In this document: piece after piece, positions 1 to 12,240 of the stretch | Layout of the letters: each line of letters starts with the position of its first letter | How positions within the stretch are numbered: the stretch's first letter is position 1 | Origin: Monomorium pharaonis | Taxonomy: Eukaryota; Arthropoda; Insecta; Hymenoptera; Formicidae | Direction of reading: 5' to 3' | DNA length: 64,000 nucleotides | Assembly (NCBI RefSeq): GCF_013373865.1 | Contig: NC_050471.1 | Span: forward strand, 6,423,307 to 6,487,306 | Notes under the pieces: generated by a model | What the model was told of the DNA's origin: nothing | Database searches by the model: none | The model's input: only the letters and a program-made list of their open reading frames with translations | Program-made: the position numbers and the translations under genes

Positions 1-2439
1 GTTTATCCTCGAGTCGCGTAAATTTCCCGTGGGTGAGAGAAGAAATAAGAAGAAGAAGAAAAAAAAAGAAGACAGCGGAGAGAGAAGAATAAGAAGAGGC
101 AGAAGAGAAAGGGGTAGAAGGAAGCGATGCGCCGCGCCGTGGGAAGAAAAGCGTTCGCCGAAGATATACGACGACGGGCGCTCCGCCGCGAGTAAATTGT
201 AATCGCGCCGCTTCTTCCGAGTGCACATGCATGACTGCAACCGTATCGTGCATTCGTGACAAAGTGCCCCTCCGATATTCGCGTGTGTGCATACTCGCGT
301 GCGTTCATGAAAGAATGTGCACTCGCGGATAATTTTATTTGCCGCGGAAAGCGCCTTTAATAGCATGCCGTCGTACAATATATTCTTTCGGGGTCTTTAT
401 CCCCCCCCTCCCCGTCCACGGTATATCGCTCGTATTTACGGATAATTTCATAAGCGCGAGCGCGCGCTTTTAATAGCGATTCATTCAATCTCGCGCAGTG
501 GAGAGATTTCTCGCGGAAAGATATATTTTCCGGGATACCTCGCTGTTTTTCCCCGCCGGATCTCTCCGGGCAATTTCGCCGGGTCCGCTAATTAACTTTT
601 AACAGGAACAAATAGATAACGCTCAGTCGGGTTATAAGCTAAGCGGCCTCGTTTTTCCCGGAAATGCATGAAGAATTATTTTTCTATCCAAGAGGAGAAA
701 CTCAAGGAAGAATACATAAATACATATTAGCTCTTAACTCTACTTCCTTATTCCGTGCACGAATAATTAATGTGCGCTGTGTAACTTTAATAATTACTTA
801 AAATAAATTTTTCAGGAGCCCGTGTGACAGATAAGCAGCCTTAAATATAAATTAATAATTCAATTAAAAAGTCCAAATTTTTTGCGAATTTACTATGATG
901 ACAAGTTCTTTGATACGCACTTTTGTCTCCCTTTCTCGCTCGTCTTCTTCGAGATATGTGTAATATATTGGATAATTTACAATAGATTAAGGAACTTTCC
1001 TGAGCAAAGTGACGATCACGAAATGATATTTGCGAACAGTCATTAATTACCGTTGTTCGAACGTCAAGACAATACGAAAGACAGTGCGAGAAAATGCGAT
1101 TGTACTTTTATCCATTGCCCGCGGAATATACATTGATCATCCGCGGGACGGGTGAGGTGAGGCGATTAATCAGAGCGCGATAGACGGTCGTCGCGAGGAT
1201 ACCTCCTCGGTGAAGTCGATACCGCAGCCATCGCCGCTAACGAAACACGTGTCAGCGCGCGTTAAGTCGCAAACCCCAGAGAACCAGTGCGACACGCTCA
1301 TTAATCACCAGCACGTCGAGCGTGATGGATTAAAATCAGCGGCGCATCCCTGCCATTTTCTTTCTTCGCGAATCATTTCCCCCTTCGATCAGACGTCCCT
1401 AAAGTTTTTCAAGTTTTTACAGGTATGAGTTACGCTAACACGACAGAGCTGGTAAAATTTTTTGTTTATCCTTTAGAAAAATATTTAAAAAGATTTTCAT
1501 ATGGTATCCCATAATTTAACGTATTTTACTTGAAAAAAAAAATGTTAAATCCAAAATTTAATTTTAAAGTCTTAAAAACTCAATCTAAAAATATGTAAAG
1601 ATAAAATTTTATGCTACAGATATATTCAAGATACATATTTATATTCATAAGATTTATATTCACAATATAACCTGTTTACCCTTTCACATAGCTACTTGAT
1701 ATTTCATCAAGTAATATTATTTCTATCGAGTTTTTCAATTACAATATTATTTCAAAAGAAGATTATTTCGCAGACTCTACAATCTGCTTTTATTCAGCAA
1801 TTTTCTAAGAAATTCTACTCTGTTCTCATAAATTATCAATCGATTCTAACATTTTCCTCTCTGTGAGCACAGAGATACCGCCTGTGTTTACCATTTAGCT
1901 CGCATTAAAGTATCGAAGGGCGCGTAAAAATAACTGCGGCATTATCGTCAATGACATATTGACGAGGAATAGTACATGACGTGGGTGGATAGTTCAGCAT
2001 TATTATTAGCCCAAAAACTATTGTTAGAATTACATTGTTTTTACATGATGATAGCGTAAAGCCGAGTGGGAATAGCGGCGAGGAAGTTAATGAATCAATT
2101 GTTGAGATATGAGATAATATTTACGTGGGTCAAAGTAACACTTAACTCCGTGTTATTTCGGGGTGAGATAACCCTCATAATCATATATTCGATAAACGAC
2201 GTAGGTAAATCATATCTTATTATCATACTCGTCTTTAAAAAAAAAAAAAGCTAAATTAACGACATATAATAAATAATCGTATCTCTGTCGTCGATTAATA
2301 ATTGCATGTGTGTAAAACCCTGTAAAACGTAAATACAAGGTACGATATCTTATGAATCCACTTATACTTCGTCTTTGAAATTTTGCAAGACTGGCATTCG
2401 GAATTTGGAGAAGAATATCTTCGCGGAATGGAAACTTAC
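1..2439. other. No gene recognised (1-2439)
   Basis: CpG-richer DNA at 1-660 and 1130-1390 alternates with AT-rich DNA. It contains purine-rich runs near 40-120 and a short inverted repeat ACTTGAT/ATCAAGT at 1693-1711. The open frames here show no start context, splice or domain support. Confidence 0.6.
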
Positions 2440-2736
2440 CGCGCTCATATTTCTGACTCTGGGGTAACTCTTAAATTCTCCGTATCCGAGCATCCGCGTA
2501 ATGTCTAAGATTGATGCGTAAGATATACCGGGAGGAGAAAGCATATTTCGAGGAAACGAGCGAGCGAGAAAATAGGAAATCTGTCCGAGGAGCCGTGCGA
2601 AGATCTGCGCGACGCGCGGCGCTTCCGTTATCAGACAATTGAAATTTCCGACGACAGATAGGCATCGCGACTCCGTTTGCCGTAATCGACAGGCAGCTGC
2701 ACCGAAATTCCGTCTCTCAGCCCGACTGCCCGGCAT
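2440..2736 (-). CDS. Weak candidate coding exon ending at a strong splice donor
   Basis: A 99-codon open frame begins AAAATAATG (good insect start context) at 2736 and meets GCG|GTAAGT at 2440/2439 in phase 0. The peptide starts MPGSRAERRNFGAAACRLRQ and ends with YPRVRNMSA. It is basic, has no recognisable domain, signal peptide or repeat, and the donor could be coincidental. The two edge signals together are the only reason to list it. Confidence 0.2.
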
Positions 2737-4954
2737 TATTTTCTCATCGAGGTGGCAAGAAACCTGATTTATCCGCGCTGTTCAAAGGCAAGAGAACTTC
2801 TTGCGCGTATCCACGAAGAATTCGCGGATAAATGACACGTAGAAGTGGAAAGATGACACGAGCAAGCCAACTTCGAGCCGAATAATAAATGACCGCGATG
2901 AATAATAACTGGGTTATTGAAAGAAAATTCTAGCCGATATGAGTCGGAGTTTCCCAACTCGCAGCATTAGCCTAGTTCTCGGATAAGGCCTTCCTCCGGT
3001 TCCTCTCCGAGAGGAGGCTCGCCTCCTTCTTTCCTTCTCACCGACCACTTTGCTATGCTTTCTTTATTCCACGAAGCCACGTCCGCGTAATGGCTATTCA
3101 GATATCGAATCGATTTATTTCCCAGGGGGCTTTCGGAAACTTCGCCCATCTCTGCGGTGAACTTGGAATAGCTATCTCTTTCTCCTTCTTTCTTTCGCTC
3201 TTACATTTATCTCGCTTTAGCGATGCACTTTGGTCCCCGAGACCCTGGACCCCTTTACCATAGAGCGTGAAATGTTCATTGGGTCACATTCGTTTCGCAA
3301 AACTTTTATCGCCACATTTTGTCTAAATCTTCTAAATCGACCGTTAAAGGAAGCACTCGAGATAAATTACAATTTATGCCCGCAGCCCGACAAATTGAGA
3401 TTTTATTTATATATTTGAGTATCTGATGAATTCTTTTATTAATTAAAAATGTATTTTTATATTTAGAATTATTTTAACGGAAAAGGGAGATCTTAAAGAT
3501 GCGTCTGAGCATCGATATCCAGCTGGTAACCGTGTTTCAAGACACGAAATTGTTAGTGCGCGAATAATTAATTTACTATTATTATAAAATTATTTTACAA
3601 ATTATTATAATATTAATTAATATATTTTATAAATAAATGATAATTATGTTTCAGTTACAACGTAATGTGCAAGCTATAACAATTAACGGTTAATATAATT
3701 AACATTTACGTTAATTTATCGAGAAATTTAGTTTAGATGTAGCAATCAAACGTTTTAAAAGCATCTTCTTAGTCAGGAAATTCGATGTAATCGAGCGATA
3801 AATAGACAGTTTAATTATACGGATAAATGGATGGACGGAGTTAGTTTCATTAGATAGATAAATGGATATGTGGGTAGAGATTTATACCTAGTTAGGCCAA
3901 TTATCGAAGAGATTTTGATATAATGCTATCAGGACGATTGCTTCTCTACAAATGTGATTAAAATCACGTCCAATTAAGGAAAGCGAACAGAAAAGTCGAT
4001 AACTGTTAATGGAAAGATCAAGCGGTTGAATGAATGGTATTGCATTTTCATGAAAGTTATATTTTCTTACATTCTAATACAACATATATGAAGAATAATC
4101 CACGTAACAAATTATATCAATTCTAAACGTGTATTTTTCACATATACCAATATTTTTGTTGCTTAAATAATTTTATTTGAAAAGTTTAAGAAGTTATTAC
4201 AAAAAAAAAACCAATTATAATATTCAAAAGATATTGCAATGTGAGGATTAATACTTTCAACTTGTAATTGAATAAAGGAAAGCTTAGTAGAAGATTGTGT
4301 AATTTTTTTTGTGGATATATAAATCAATCGTATTCTCTCGAGATTAAAGTTCGATGGAAAAAGAGGAAACTTGATAATTGTACTTATCTGAATTCTTCCA
4401 TATACACAGAAATATGAACGGGTTACTAGGACATGCACATTAAGTCTTCGCGAGGGAACTACTCGGGAGAATAGTTTAAGTGCCTTTCTAGAGAAAGCTC
4501 ATCAAGACGCTCGTCAAATAATTAATACTCTCCTCCGAAGAGAGATGGAGTACTTTAAGATTCACTTCGACGCGTCTTCAAAGAAAATTCGTGACTACTC
4601 GTCAATATTCACAAAAGAACGTTCGCGATATTAATTGTTGAATTTTAATTTTTTAGATGTACTAAAGTGTAATATAAAACATCATCAGGTTTTAATTATC
4701 GTCAAAGAAATATATAATAGAAAAATTATCAGAAAAGCTTTAATTAAAGTGAAATAAGGAATTAAAATAAAAAAAAAAGGATTTAAAAAAATTATCTTTT
4801 AATAACAGATTTTATTATATTCTCGTCTATTGAGATTTATAAACTTCGTTAAACAAATTCAACATTAAATCTTTAGAGGGATAAAGTAAAGTACAATTAA
4901 GAGGGTTGAAGTTTCTGTATCGCGAAATAAGACCGTGATGGCAAACTGTCTAAC
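2737..4954. other. No gene recognised (2737-4954)
   Basis: Mainly AT-rich sequence, GC-balanced at 2740-3150. If the exon at 4955-5164 is real, this would be its first intron, continuing toward position 1. Confidence 0.55.
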
Positions 4955-5164
4955 CTTATTCGGATATCCGTTGTATCTGAGAAGCTTCTTGCAACACTTG
5001 CCGCGGTTTTCGTAGTAGAACATCTGCACCATGTCCGCGCGATCGGTCGCGCCGCTGACGGTGAACGGCGCCCTGGATGATGACTGCGGTTGTTGCTGCT
5101 GTTGCTGCTGGGTCGACGGTTGCCGACGCCCCAGTGGCACGCACGGGCACCACCCCGAGACCAT
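4955..5164 (-). CDS. Candidate first coding exon of an unidentified protein (poly-Gln, Cys-rich start)
   Basis: An open frame on the minus strand starts ATGGTCTCGGGG at 5164 and runs 70 codons to a phase-0 splice donor AATAAG|GTTAGA at 4955/4954. The peptide starts MVSGWCPCVPLG, where two cysteines near the N-terminus could be acylated. It then has seven glutamines (residues 19-25) and ends with MFYYENRGKCCKKLLRYNGY-PNK. G/C-rich third positions and mixed CAG/CAA codons contrast with the flanking AT-rich DNA, as expected of real coding sequence. The frame is open upstream to 5276 but has no other ATG. A later in-frame ATG at 5032 is an alternative start. I do not recognise the protein; the partner exons would lie downstream on the minus strand, beyond position 1 or within a long intron. 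It could be a chance ORF in a CpG-rich island. Confidence 0.4.
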
Positions 5165-5246
5165 CACACCGATCGGGCCCGTTGCCGGCCCGATTCGCCC
5201 GACCCAACGCTTCGAATCCTTCGTCGCTTCCTCGTTTCTTCGAAGA

Positions 5247-5279
5247 TCACTTCGCCCCGCTGAAGACAAGTCTCTTCAT
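5247..5279 (-). CDS. Possible upstream micro-ORF of the candidate exon at 4955-5164
   Basis: Eighty-two bases upstream of the proposed start lies CACCATGA, a better start context than the main ATG, followed by ten codons (MKRLVFSGAK) and TGA, in a different frame. If the candidate exon is real, this would be a translation-dampening uORF. No independent support. Confidence 0.2.
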   Translation of the reverse strand: MKRLVFSGAK

Positions 5280-7259
5280 GGTGTCCCGCTGTCGCCAACT
5301 CTTTGTCTCGTCACTACGTAAATCTATACTTTGTTTCCAATCTTACGAGATCCTTACAACGAAGATCTCGTCAGAAATCTGATGATTTTTAACAGTGAAA
5401 ACTGCGTTGTGACTCCGCTAGCACATGTTAAGACTTTTAGAAAACGGAAGTTCTAAAAAAGGAAGAAATTTTTGAAATGATGGCGACAATGGTTGTCACG
5501 TGGCGTGAATTTGGCAGCGAGTCTTGTACTTGTATATTGGTGCGTTTGGCAGCAAGCACTGATGGAGATCTGAAAAAGAAAAAAAAAAGATAATTAGAGA
5601 TAACTGTGTGTTAGATACATAGAATGCGAACGAATTCATTCTTCTTAACTACATGTTCTTATTTCTGTCTCCAAAGCGCTAACATTACGTTTGTCTTATC
5701 CCGTGCACAAAAAGTTTAACAAATGGGAGGTAAACAGAAGCGAGGAATATTTATCATCAGCCATGAATCCTAAAGCTTAAAGGGACTTGGTATTTGCGCT
5801 AAATGCACTGAATACACTGAATACTGTTTTCCATAAAAAAAAAATAATAAAACGAAACTCATTTATATGCTTCTTTAAAACTGAAAGTAACTGCCTTTTA
5901 CCACGAACGAACAAAATGCATTTGCGAAACACGGCGAGGCTTAATTCTGAGGCGCGTCAATTAAATCCAAGCTCTCTCCGAGCTCATCCGAACATCAGGG
6001 CGAAATTGCGGAACGTGGCAGGCGTCAAGGAGGGAGCGAATATCCCGCCAGAATATCTGCGTGAAGCTGCAGTTCGTTCCATCCGCGAGTGTCGTTCGTG
6101 CTTTTCAGACTTTCGAAGAAATCTGTCGGATTAAATCCGAGTGCATGTCGCTTCGAATTACGCGCGGTCGGATCCATTACCTCCCCAAAAAAGCGTGCTC
6201 TCCGTAAATCAACGGCCGTTAGATTTGCCGTTCGATCTCGTGGCTTAAATTAACGACTGCTGCAAAAAGCGCGGCAGGTTGATAAATTGGCGGATAGACG
6301 GATAGGCGCCGTAGATGGATGAATTTCCTCCCGTTATATAGATTCCCTAAGGACGACCTGAGATAAATAGATATAATTTATTTAGATCTTGAGACGGATT
6401 CTGTAAGATACGAGGAAAGGAAACTAGAACGGGGCACTTGAGATTGGTGATAGGATACACGGATAACATAGCCACATTAATTAAATGAATTTTTAAGTTA
6501 TGGTATTAGCAAACAAATGTATATTTTACATTGCAACTGGTTTCTTTCTTTTAAAGAAGCAATACCGCAAAATAATTGCGCTAAAAATAGCAATAGTAGC
6601 ATAAGATGCAGGCGCGTAAAGATTAATTCAGTTGCCATCTGGAATTACGAAAGAAATAATGTATTGTTAATAGAAAAGCAATCTTCTAAAGAGCGATTTC
6701 TTTTTTAATACAATTATGTGTTGCGTGTGTAATGATATGCAAATTATTCGATTATATCGTAGAACCATCCGAGAAATTGTTAGTGGAGACGTTTTATTTT
6801 CGGCAAAACAAAACGAACGCAACGCAAACCGACTAAGGGTGGGCGGTGGAACGCCGAGGATAAGAGAGGGGATGGTGAATCCGTAAAGATGAGAAAAACA
6901 ACACAAGAATTTGCAATTCATGAGAAACGTCGTCGTCGCCGTCGTCGGCCGTGCGTTAGTCACAGAATGCGCGACCTAATTTAAGAATGGAAAATTTGCG
7001 CCGTGTCTCCCCTACTCTTGGGTAATAAACGCGTCGCATACTGTGCAAACATCATTCGACTTACAGAAAATAGCGAGAAGAATTTTCACCTTTCATTTCC
7101 TTCGACAAAAGATCCACAGTAGTTCCATCAAAGAATTTGCCTTTTTGCCATTTTAGCGGAATCTTTCTCGGCAAAAATGTGTATATTATTTTTTAAATAT
7201 TATATTTAATATTGCGTAGAGAAAGAGATAAATAGATGTGGAGCTTGTATTTAAGCTTG

Positions 7260-7261
<2 letters not shown>

Positions 7262-7292
<31 letters not shown>
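7262..7292 (+). repeat. (AT)15 microsatellite
   Basis: Uninterrupted AT dinucleotide run. Confidence 0.95.
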
Positions 7293-7294
<2 letters not shown>

Positions 7295-8030
7295 AGTGCC
7301 TTAGGATTTAAGGAGAAGGATGAAAGAGCTACAGAAAAATAATTTCATTAGGGAAAGATGTACTCGGCGAAGGAGTCTAGCGAAGAAAAATACAGCGAGA
7401 TAGCTTCGAGTCATTCTGCAGAGGCATTAGAGTGCGGAAGATTAATTGAGCCACGATTTATATGTATTTCCGGCGAAGGTGTGAAGACGCCCCTTTCGCG
7501 TTTTCCAAGACAAAGCCGAACGCACGGACTCGCCTGAGCGCTTCCGCGGTTTCCACGAATTTCGAGTCTAATTTCTGTCCGACCTCTCTCGCAATACGGG
7601 TCGCCGAGGTGTCGAGAGGACGCGCGATAAGTTTGCTTTACGGTTGTGCCAGATGACGTCGACTCGAGCCCCGTTTAATAAAGCGCAGGCCGCGGCGAGT
7701 AGCCCGAGATCTGCCTTCCGCAGTGACTTTCAGCTCACCCGGTACGCGTCGTAAAGAGGTGTAATCGGTCAAACGTGCGGGATGAGCCGGAACGAATGCG
7801 CTTAAAACGTGGGAAGTGAAAATTTTCCGGTTACGTCGAAACCAATTAGCATTAATTACAATTAATTTTGTTCGCCCTGTGTTTCATCCTCCTACGTCTA
7901 TTGTATATCTGACACAAAAAATAATTGCAAAATTAGAAACAGCCCCTATAAACCCTGCGGATCGATAGCCTCGTTACTACCTAGTATCAGCGGGACGAAC
8001 AAAGGATTGGTGAATTTTTCAAATCCACCA

Positions 8031-8060
8031 GAGAAGAGAGAGAAAAAGAGAGAGAGAGAG
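8031..8060 (+). repeat. GA-rich microsatellite
   Basis: Interrupted GA run (GAGAAGAGAGAGAAAAAGAG then GA units). Confidence 0.9.
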
Positions 8061-10028
8061 CATTGAATCGTTAACCAGTATCGGTTGAGGCGTGGGAAAT
8101 TCCAGGTGATAAACATTTTACGGCTCCCAGTAGATGAAGCGGAAGCGAGCTTCTTTATTTATGGAAATCTGCGGATCATAAGGTTTAATAAATAAATTTA
8201 TTAAACAAACGTTTATATTGTGAAAACGCGCAATACATACATGCGCTTTCGCGAGAGGGAGCTCTCATAAAATTCAGCGAGAAACGCGGGTTCATGAAGA
8301 ATGAAATTCGACGGACGTGTATACGAGTTCGTTTCTTTGCAACTTTTGACTTCGCGTTTCCCTCCCTCCCCCGCTTCCTTCTCTCATTCTTTCTTTTTCT
8401 CTCTCCGGGCCCATTCGTCCGTTGATGTAACAATTTTTCACCGTGACATTCCCGGCTTAGAGCTATCCCTCGGGAGTTCAGCCTGCTCTCGTTTCGTTCT
8501 TGGCCGAGTGGTCATAGATTACTCGCTAAAGCATAGTGTAATCCCGAGTTCTCGTTATTCTGACATAACGCGCTATGCGAAATGCGGCGGATCATACAGC
8601 GGGACGTGAATGATAGATTATTTTGAGACGTTAATGTACCTTTATGACAGTTACATATTTCTAACTGCAAGATAATAATAGCCACGGAGAATTAATTGTT
8701 ACTATGGCTGTCGAGCGAAGAAGAAAACCGAATTTAAGCGAAGCAATATTTATTGTGCGCCAAACGTTTAATTTAATTAATTCTCTTTTAGCGTTTTCCA
8801 AGTGTCTTTCTTTCAATGACTATTCTTTACAGATATGTAAACCCTATGCATTCTCTCTGCAATTTTTTTTCTCTTTCGGAGATCTACTTTCATATTTATT
8901 TGAGTGTTTAAGGAGTTAATATCGATCGCCGCCGCAGACGAAGCACTCTGTTCTGCCATGAACTAGTTTCGATTGAATAAGTTCAGAGCAATTCCTTGTC
9001 GCTGTCGTTGCCGTCACTGTGAATTTTCCCTGCGATCCGCAACTTTTCGGGGGGACCGGCTGACTAGTTCGGGCGCGGATTTCTGCACGAACGAGCTAAA
9101 TCGACTCGACCGGTCTCGCCGGAATTGCTTCGTTCGGAGTCTCGCGGAACCGCTAGTAAAATCAACGGCGACAGCGCATCGATTTTTCAACGGCAGGTCG
9201 GAGAGAGAGTTTAATTAAATCGCGGAACTTGCGCGCGAGAGGCGACATTGAAGGAACGTAAAATCCGTAAAAACGCAAATTAACCCCTTCAGTATCGGCG
9301 ACGCATCGTAGAAACCGATCATTGATGAGATTCTCGTAAAAAAAGTTCGTAGGATTCATCATTATCGAGTAACGAACGTTCTGAGAGGCAATTACTTACG
9401 GACACAGTTCTTTCGGTGACGGAGTTAAGTAATCAAAATACATGCAGAAACGTTCGAAATAACAATGCGATTTTTAATGAGTTGTAGACGAAATACAACT
9501 TAGAATCAACAGAAGACAAAACGTATGGAGAAAATATTATTAAAAAATGTTTCCTTGAAAGTGTTTTCACTGAAACTAAAATGATACGATGGAGTGGAGT
9601 TATTTAATTCGAAGTCACAATTTTTTGAGGAAAGAAAAATGCGATGATAGAAATATCGAAATCGTACGGACGCAAACATTGAAAGTCACAAAGTATCGTG
9701 ACGTTTAATCGCTGGCCAGCTGAATAAATTGCAGCTAACGAGGGCAAATTCTAGGTTCTCTATACTTAATTCCGGAATTATAGTGGCGGTGACACTCGGT
9801 CGCGCGAGAAATAAAAGCGCGCGAAAAAAAAAGACGGGGCAAGTTATGACGTTCGCGCGCGCCGTATGAATTTTCGCGGAAAAGTAGTTCGTTCGTAGAA
9901 TATTTCGCAAGTGTGACGCTCCGTTGTTACAAGCAATGCTTTTTCCGGGCACGTTTATACGGTATATAGAAAGTGCGCTCGTTAAATCTCGGCGTTGCCT
10001 CGGACGCACCGGGCCGCGCGTCCCCCTC

Positions 10029-10175
10029 TATAAGTTCGACGAGCAGTAGTAGTTTTGTAACAAGCTGTGCCGTCGCGAGTGCAGTCACGTGCGTGCGAGC
10101 TCGTTTCCGGACCTGATAAAACTCCCGCGATAATTATCGCGGCAAATAAACGGTCGGCGGAGGCCTGACGTTACG
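10029..10175 (+). promoter_or_regulatory. Candidate promoter and 5' non-coding exon
   Basis: TATAAG at 10029-10034 is followed by AGCAGTAGTAG and GTGCAGTCACGTGCGTGCGA, typical of arthropod leader sequence. A good donor GGAG|GTTAGTGTG follows at about 10178-10180. The stretch is CpG-rich and has no long ORF, so a non-coding first exon of a plus-strand gene is plausible. The spacing of TATA to an initiator-like CAGT is not ideal (about 16 or 52 bases). Confidence 0.3.
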
Positions 10176-10539
10176 GAGGTTAGTGTGTAAACTCACGAGG
10201 GACGATCGCGCACATGTGCGTCCAAGCGACGAACTAGGAGCGAGCACGTGCGCTTTGAGACTCTCAACGGGTTAAGTCTTTCTCCGAATAGGGAAGAAGC
10301 GAAGAGAGAACTGGAGAAAATGGAAACAAGTACTTCCCGAGATCAAGATTTTGTTTCTCTCTCTTTTTTTTTGAGAAATCGCTCAATCCCAATGCAGTAA
10401 TGTCGGCTTCGTTAACACGGCGAAGATCAAAGGTGCTGATTTCTTGGCGCAGTTACTCCATCAATGACGTTGTCATCGGTTCGCGTTAATTGAAGGCCAG
10501 CGGATCAACGTTGATTAATTTCGCCGAACGCGCCTGTCG

Positions 10540-10960
10540 GGAAGTTTACGGAAAAATTTCACTCGTCGATACGCATTTCCGCGCGGCGACCTCGCGGCGA
10601 GTAATAAAGGTGCTTAACGGAGCCGAACGTATCATATGCACCTGCAACATCCCCGGCTGACAGTTTGATGTATGGGACCGCGGCGATGCACGCGCGGGCG
10701 ACACGAGCAAAAAGTCTCTCCGCGCCGTAATCCCTCTTCGTTCCCCGGGAAATCTCATTACGGAAAAGTTCGAGGCGAGGCTCTCCGCGTTGCCTCGCGT
10801 CGCGTCGCGACGCGTCGCACGGCTGGATGGAGAATTCACCCTCCAACGTACAGGGGGAATCGTCTACGGGATGAGTGCGTGGGAGTAGCGAGAAGAGAGA
10901 GAGAGAGAGAGGGGGCGCGCGGAAGGAGAGAGTGGGAAAGAATATTCTTGTAACCATTGT
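10540..10960. promoter_or_regulatory. CpG-rich island with GCGTCGC palindromic runs
   Basis: CpG-dense sequence with nested CGCGTCGCG repeats at 10797-10818, then a GA microsatellite. Open frames on both strands overlap here and none looks coding. Similar CGCGTCG words recur at 11975-12000 and 12090-12110. Confidence 0.3.
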
Positions 10961-11849
10961 CGGGCAGATAACTTCCGCGATATCTCTTCAACGCGACGCT
11001 GTGGTGAATTTAAACTTGTTGCGGCCCTTACGACAACGCGAGAGAGACTCTTTCCTTATTAAATTTAAAATTTTTAAATTGGTAGTATGATTCATTCATA
11101 AGGTTTTCTTTTATTCTTATAATAAGAGACTTTTCTCGCAATGTGAGACTTCGTATAATTTTTTATCGCGATGGCGGTAACTTTTCGGTATATTTATGTG
11201 ACATTGGAGGCACATTTAAATTTTCTGTAGTCTTAAGCAATGATATGGCTGAAGTTCCTTCCTTCCTCTTTGTCACCTTTGTCACCTCTTTGTCACCTTG
11301 CGTAAAACGTTTGTTTATAAATGACTGGTTTGCTCAGTGATCTCATTACAAAGATAATGAGCTTAAGTCTAATAAGTAAAGGAAAGTGATAAGTTGAAGA
11401 CGTGAGAAACTTAATCCTAGAATATTCAAAATTATTAATGTTGCATCAATTAAGATTAGTCAGAGTTCCTCGGGAACGTACCTTCGTTGAGTGGATCCTC
11501 CGATCTCAAATCTCGCGAGTGTCCTCCGTAACTCCGGCTTATATCAAGGCTGCTCCAACTTGGATGGCAGAAAAGCCGACTGGCGCGCACACACCGTACG
11601 TGTAACTAGGTCCGCCGGATATTACATTCCGAATTTCCGGCGGTCTTAATTTTCCTTCCACGCGCCCGAAACATCCTCTCCTCCATGTACTTTAGAAAGG
11701 AAGCATCTGTCGAAGGAGTAGAAACGAGAGGAACCGTCAGATAACCGGCGCGAGAGACCAAGGGAAAGAGACAGAGAAAGAGAGAGAGGGAGGGGGACGT
11801 ACAGACTCTGTTAGCCGATCCAGTAGAATTGGCCGTTCCTTCAGGACGA

Positions 11850-12240
11850 GCTTGAGTGACAGGAGAGGAAGGAGGGAAGCCGCGCACAACTACACCATGG
11901 GTGGACGTGGGTCGCGTGTTTCAGTCGACGTGCGGACGCGGACTAAAGCTCTCGACGGACGGACGGGCGCTCGTCGTCGCGTCGCGTCGGCTCGCGCGAC
12001 GGCGAGAAGCGGCGGCGCTTCCTCTTCCCTCGTGGTCGTCGCCCGTACGGCGCAGGGCTGACTGAGGGAGGCCGTGGCGCCGAGCGTCGTGACGCGACGC
12101 GTCGCGCCGCTCCACGCCGCGCCGCGCCGCGCCGCGCCGCCGGAGCCAACCCTCGGGCTTGCGTTCGTTCGCGTGTGCCCGAGCCGCGCCGATCTCACAC
12201 CCTCTCTCGCCGAAGAATTTTCGTCCCCGTTAAGGGTAAT
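11850..12240. promoter_or_regulatory. Very CpG-rich island, likely promoter or 5' exon region
   Basis: The most GC- and CpG-dense stretch of the window, with CGTCG, GCGTCGCG and a CCGCG pentamer run (12114-12142). A possible donor AAGG|GTAATC follows at about 12235. Many overlapping open frames exist on both strands, which is expected when stop codons are rare in such sequence; I do not call any of them. Direction of transcription is not decidable. Confidence 0.4.
12114..12142 (+). repeat. CCGCG pentanucleotide repeat
   Basis: About five units of CCGCG/GCCGC inside the CpG island. Confidence 0.85.

Larger units (their letters stand above)
5280..10028. other. No gene recognised (5280-10028)
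   Basis: A mosaic of AT-rich DNA and CpG-richer patches (5900-6350, 7440-7830, 8930-9240, 9780-10028). The open frames at 5787-6134 and 8301-8609 have no supporting features. Confidence 0.55.
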
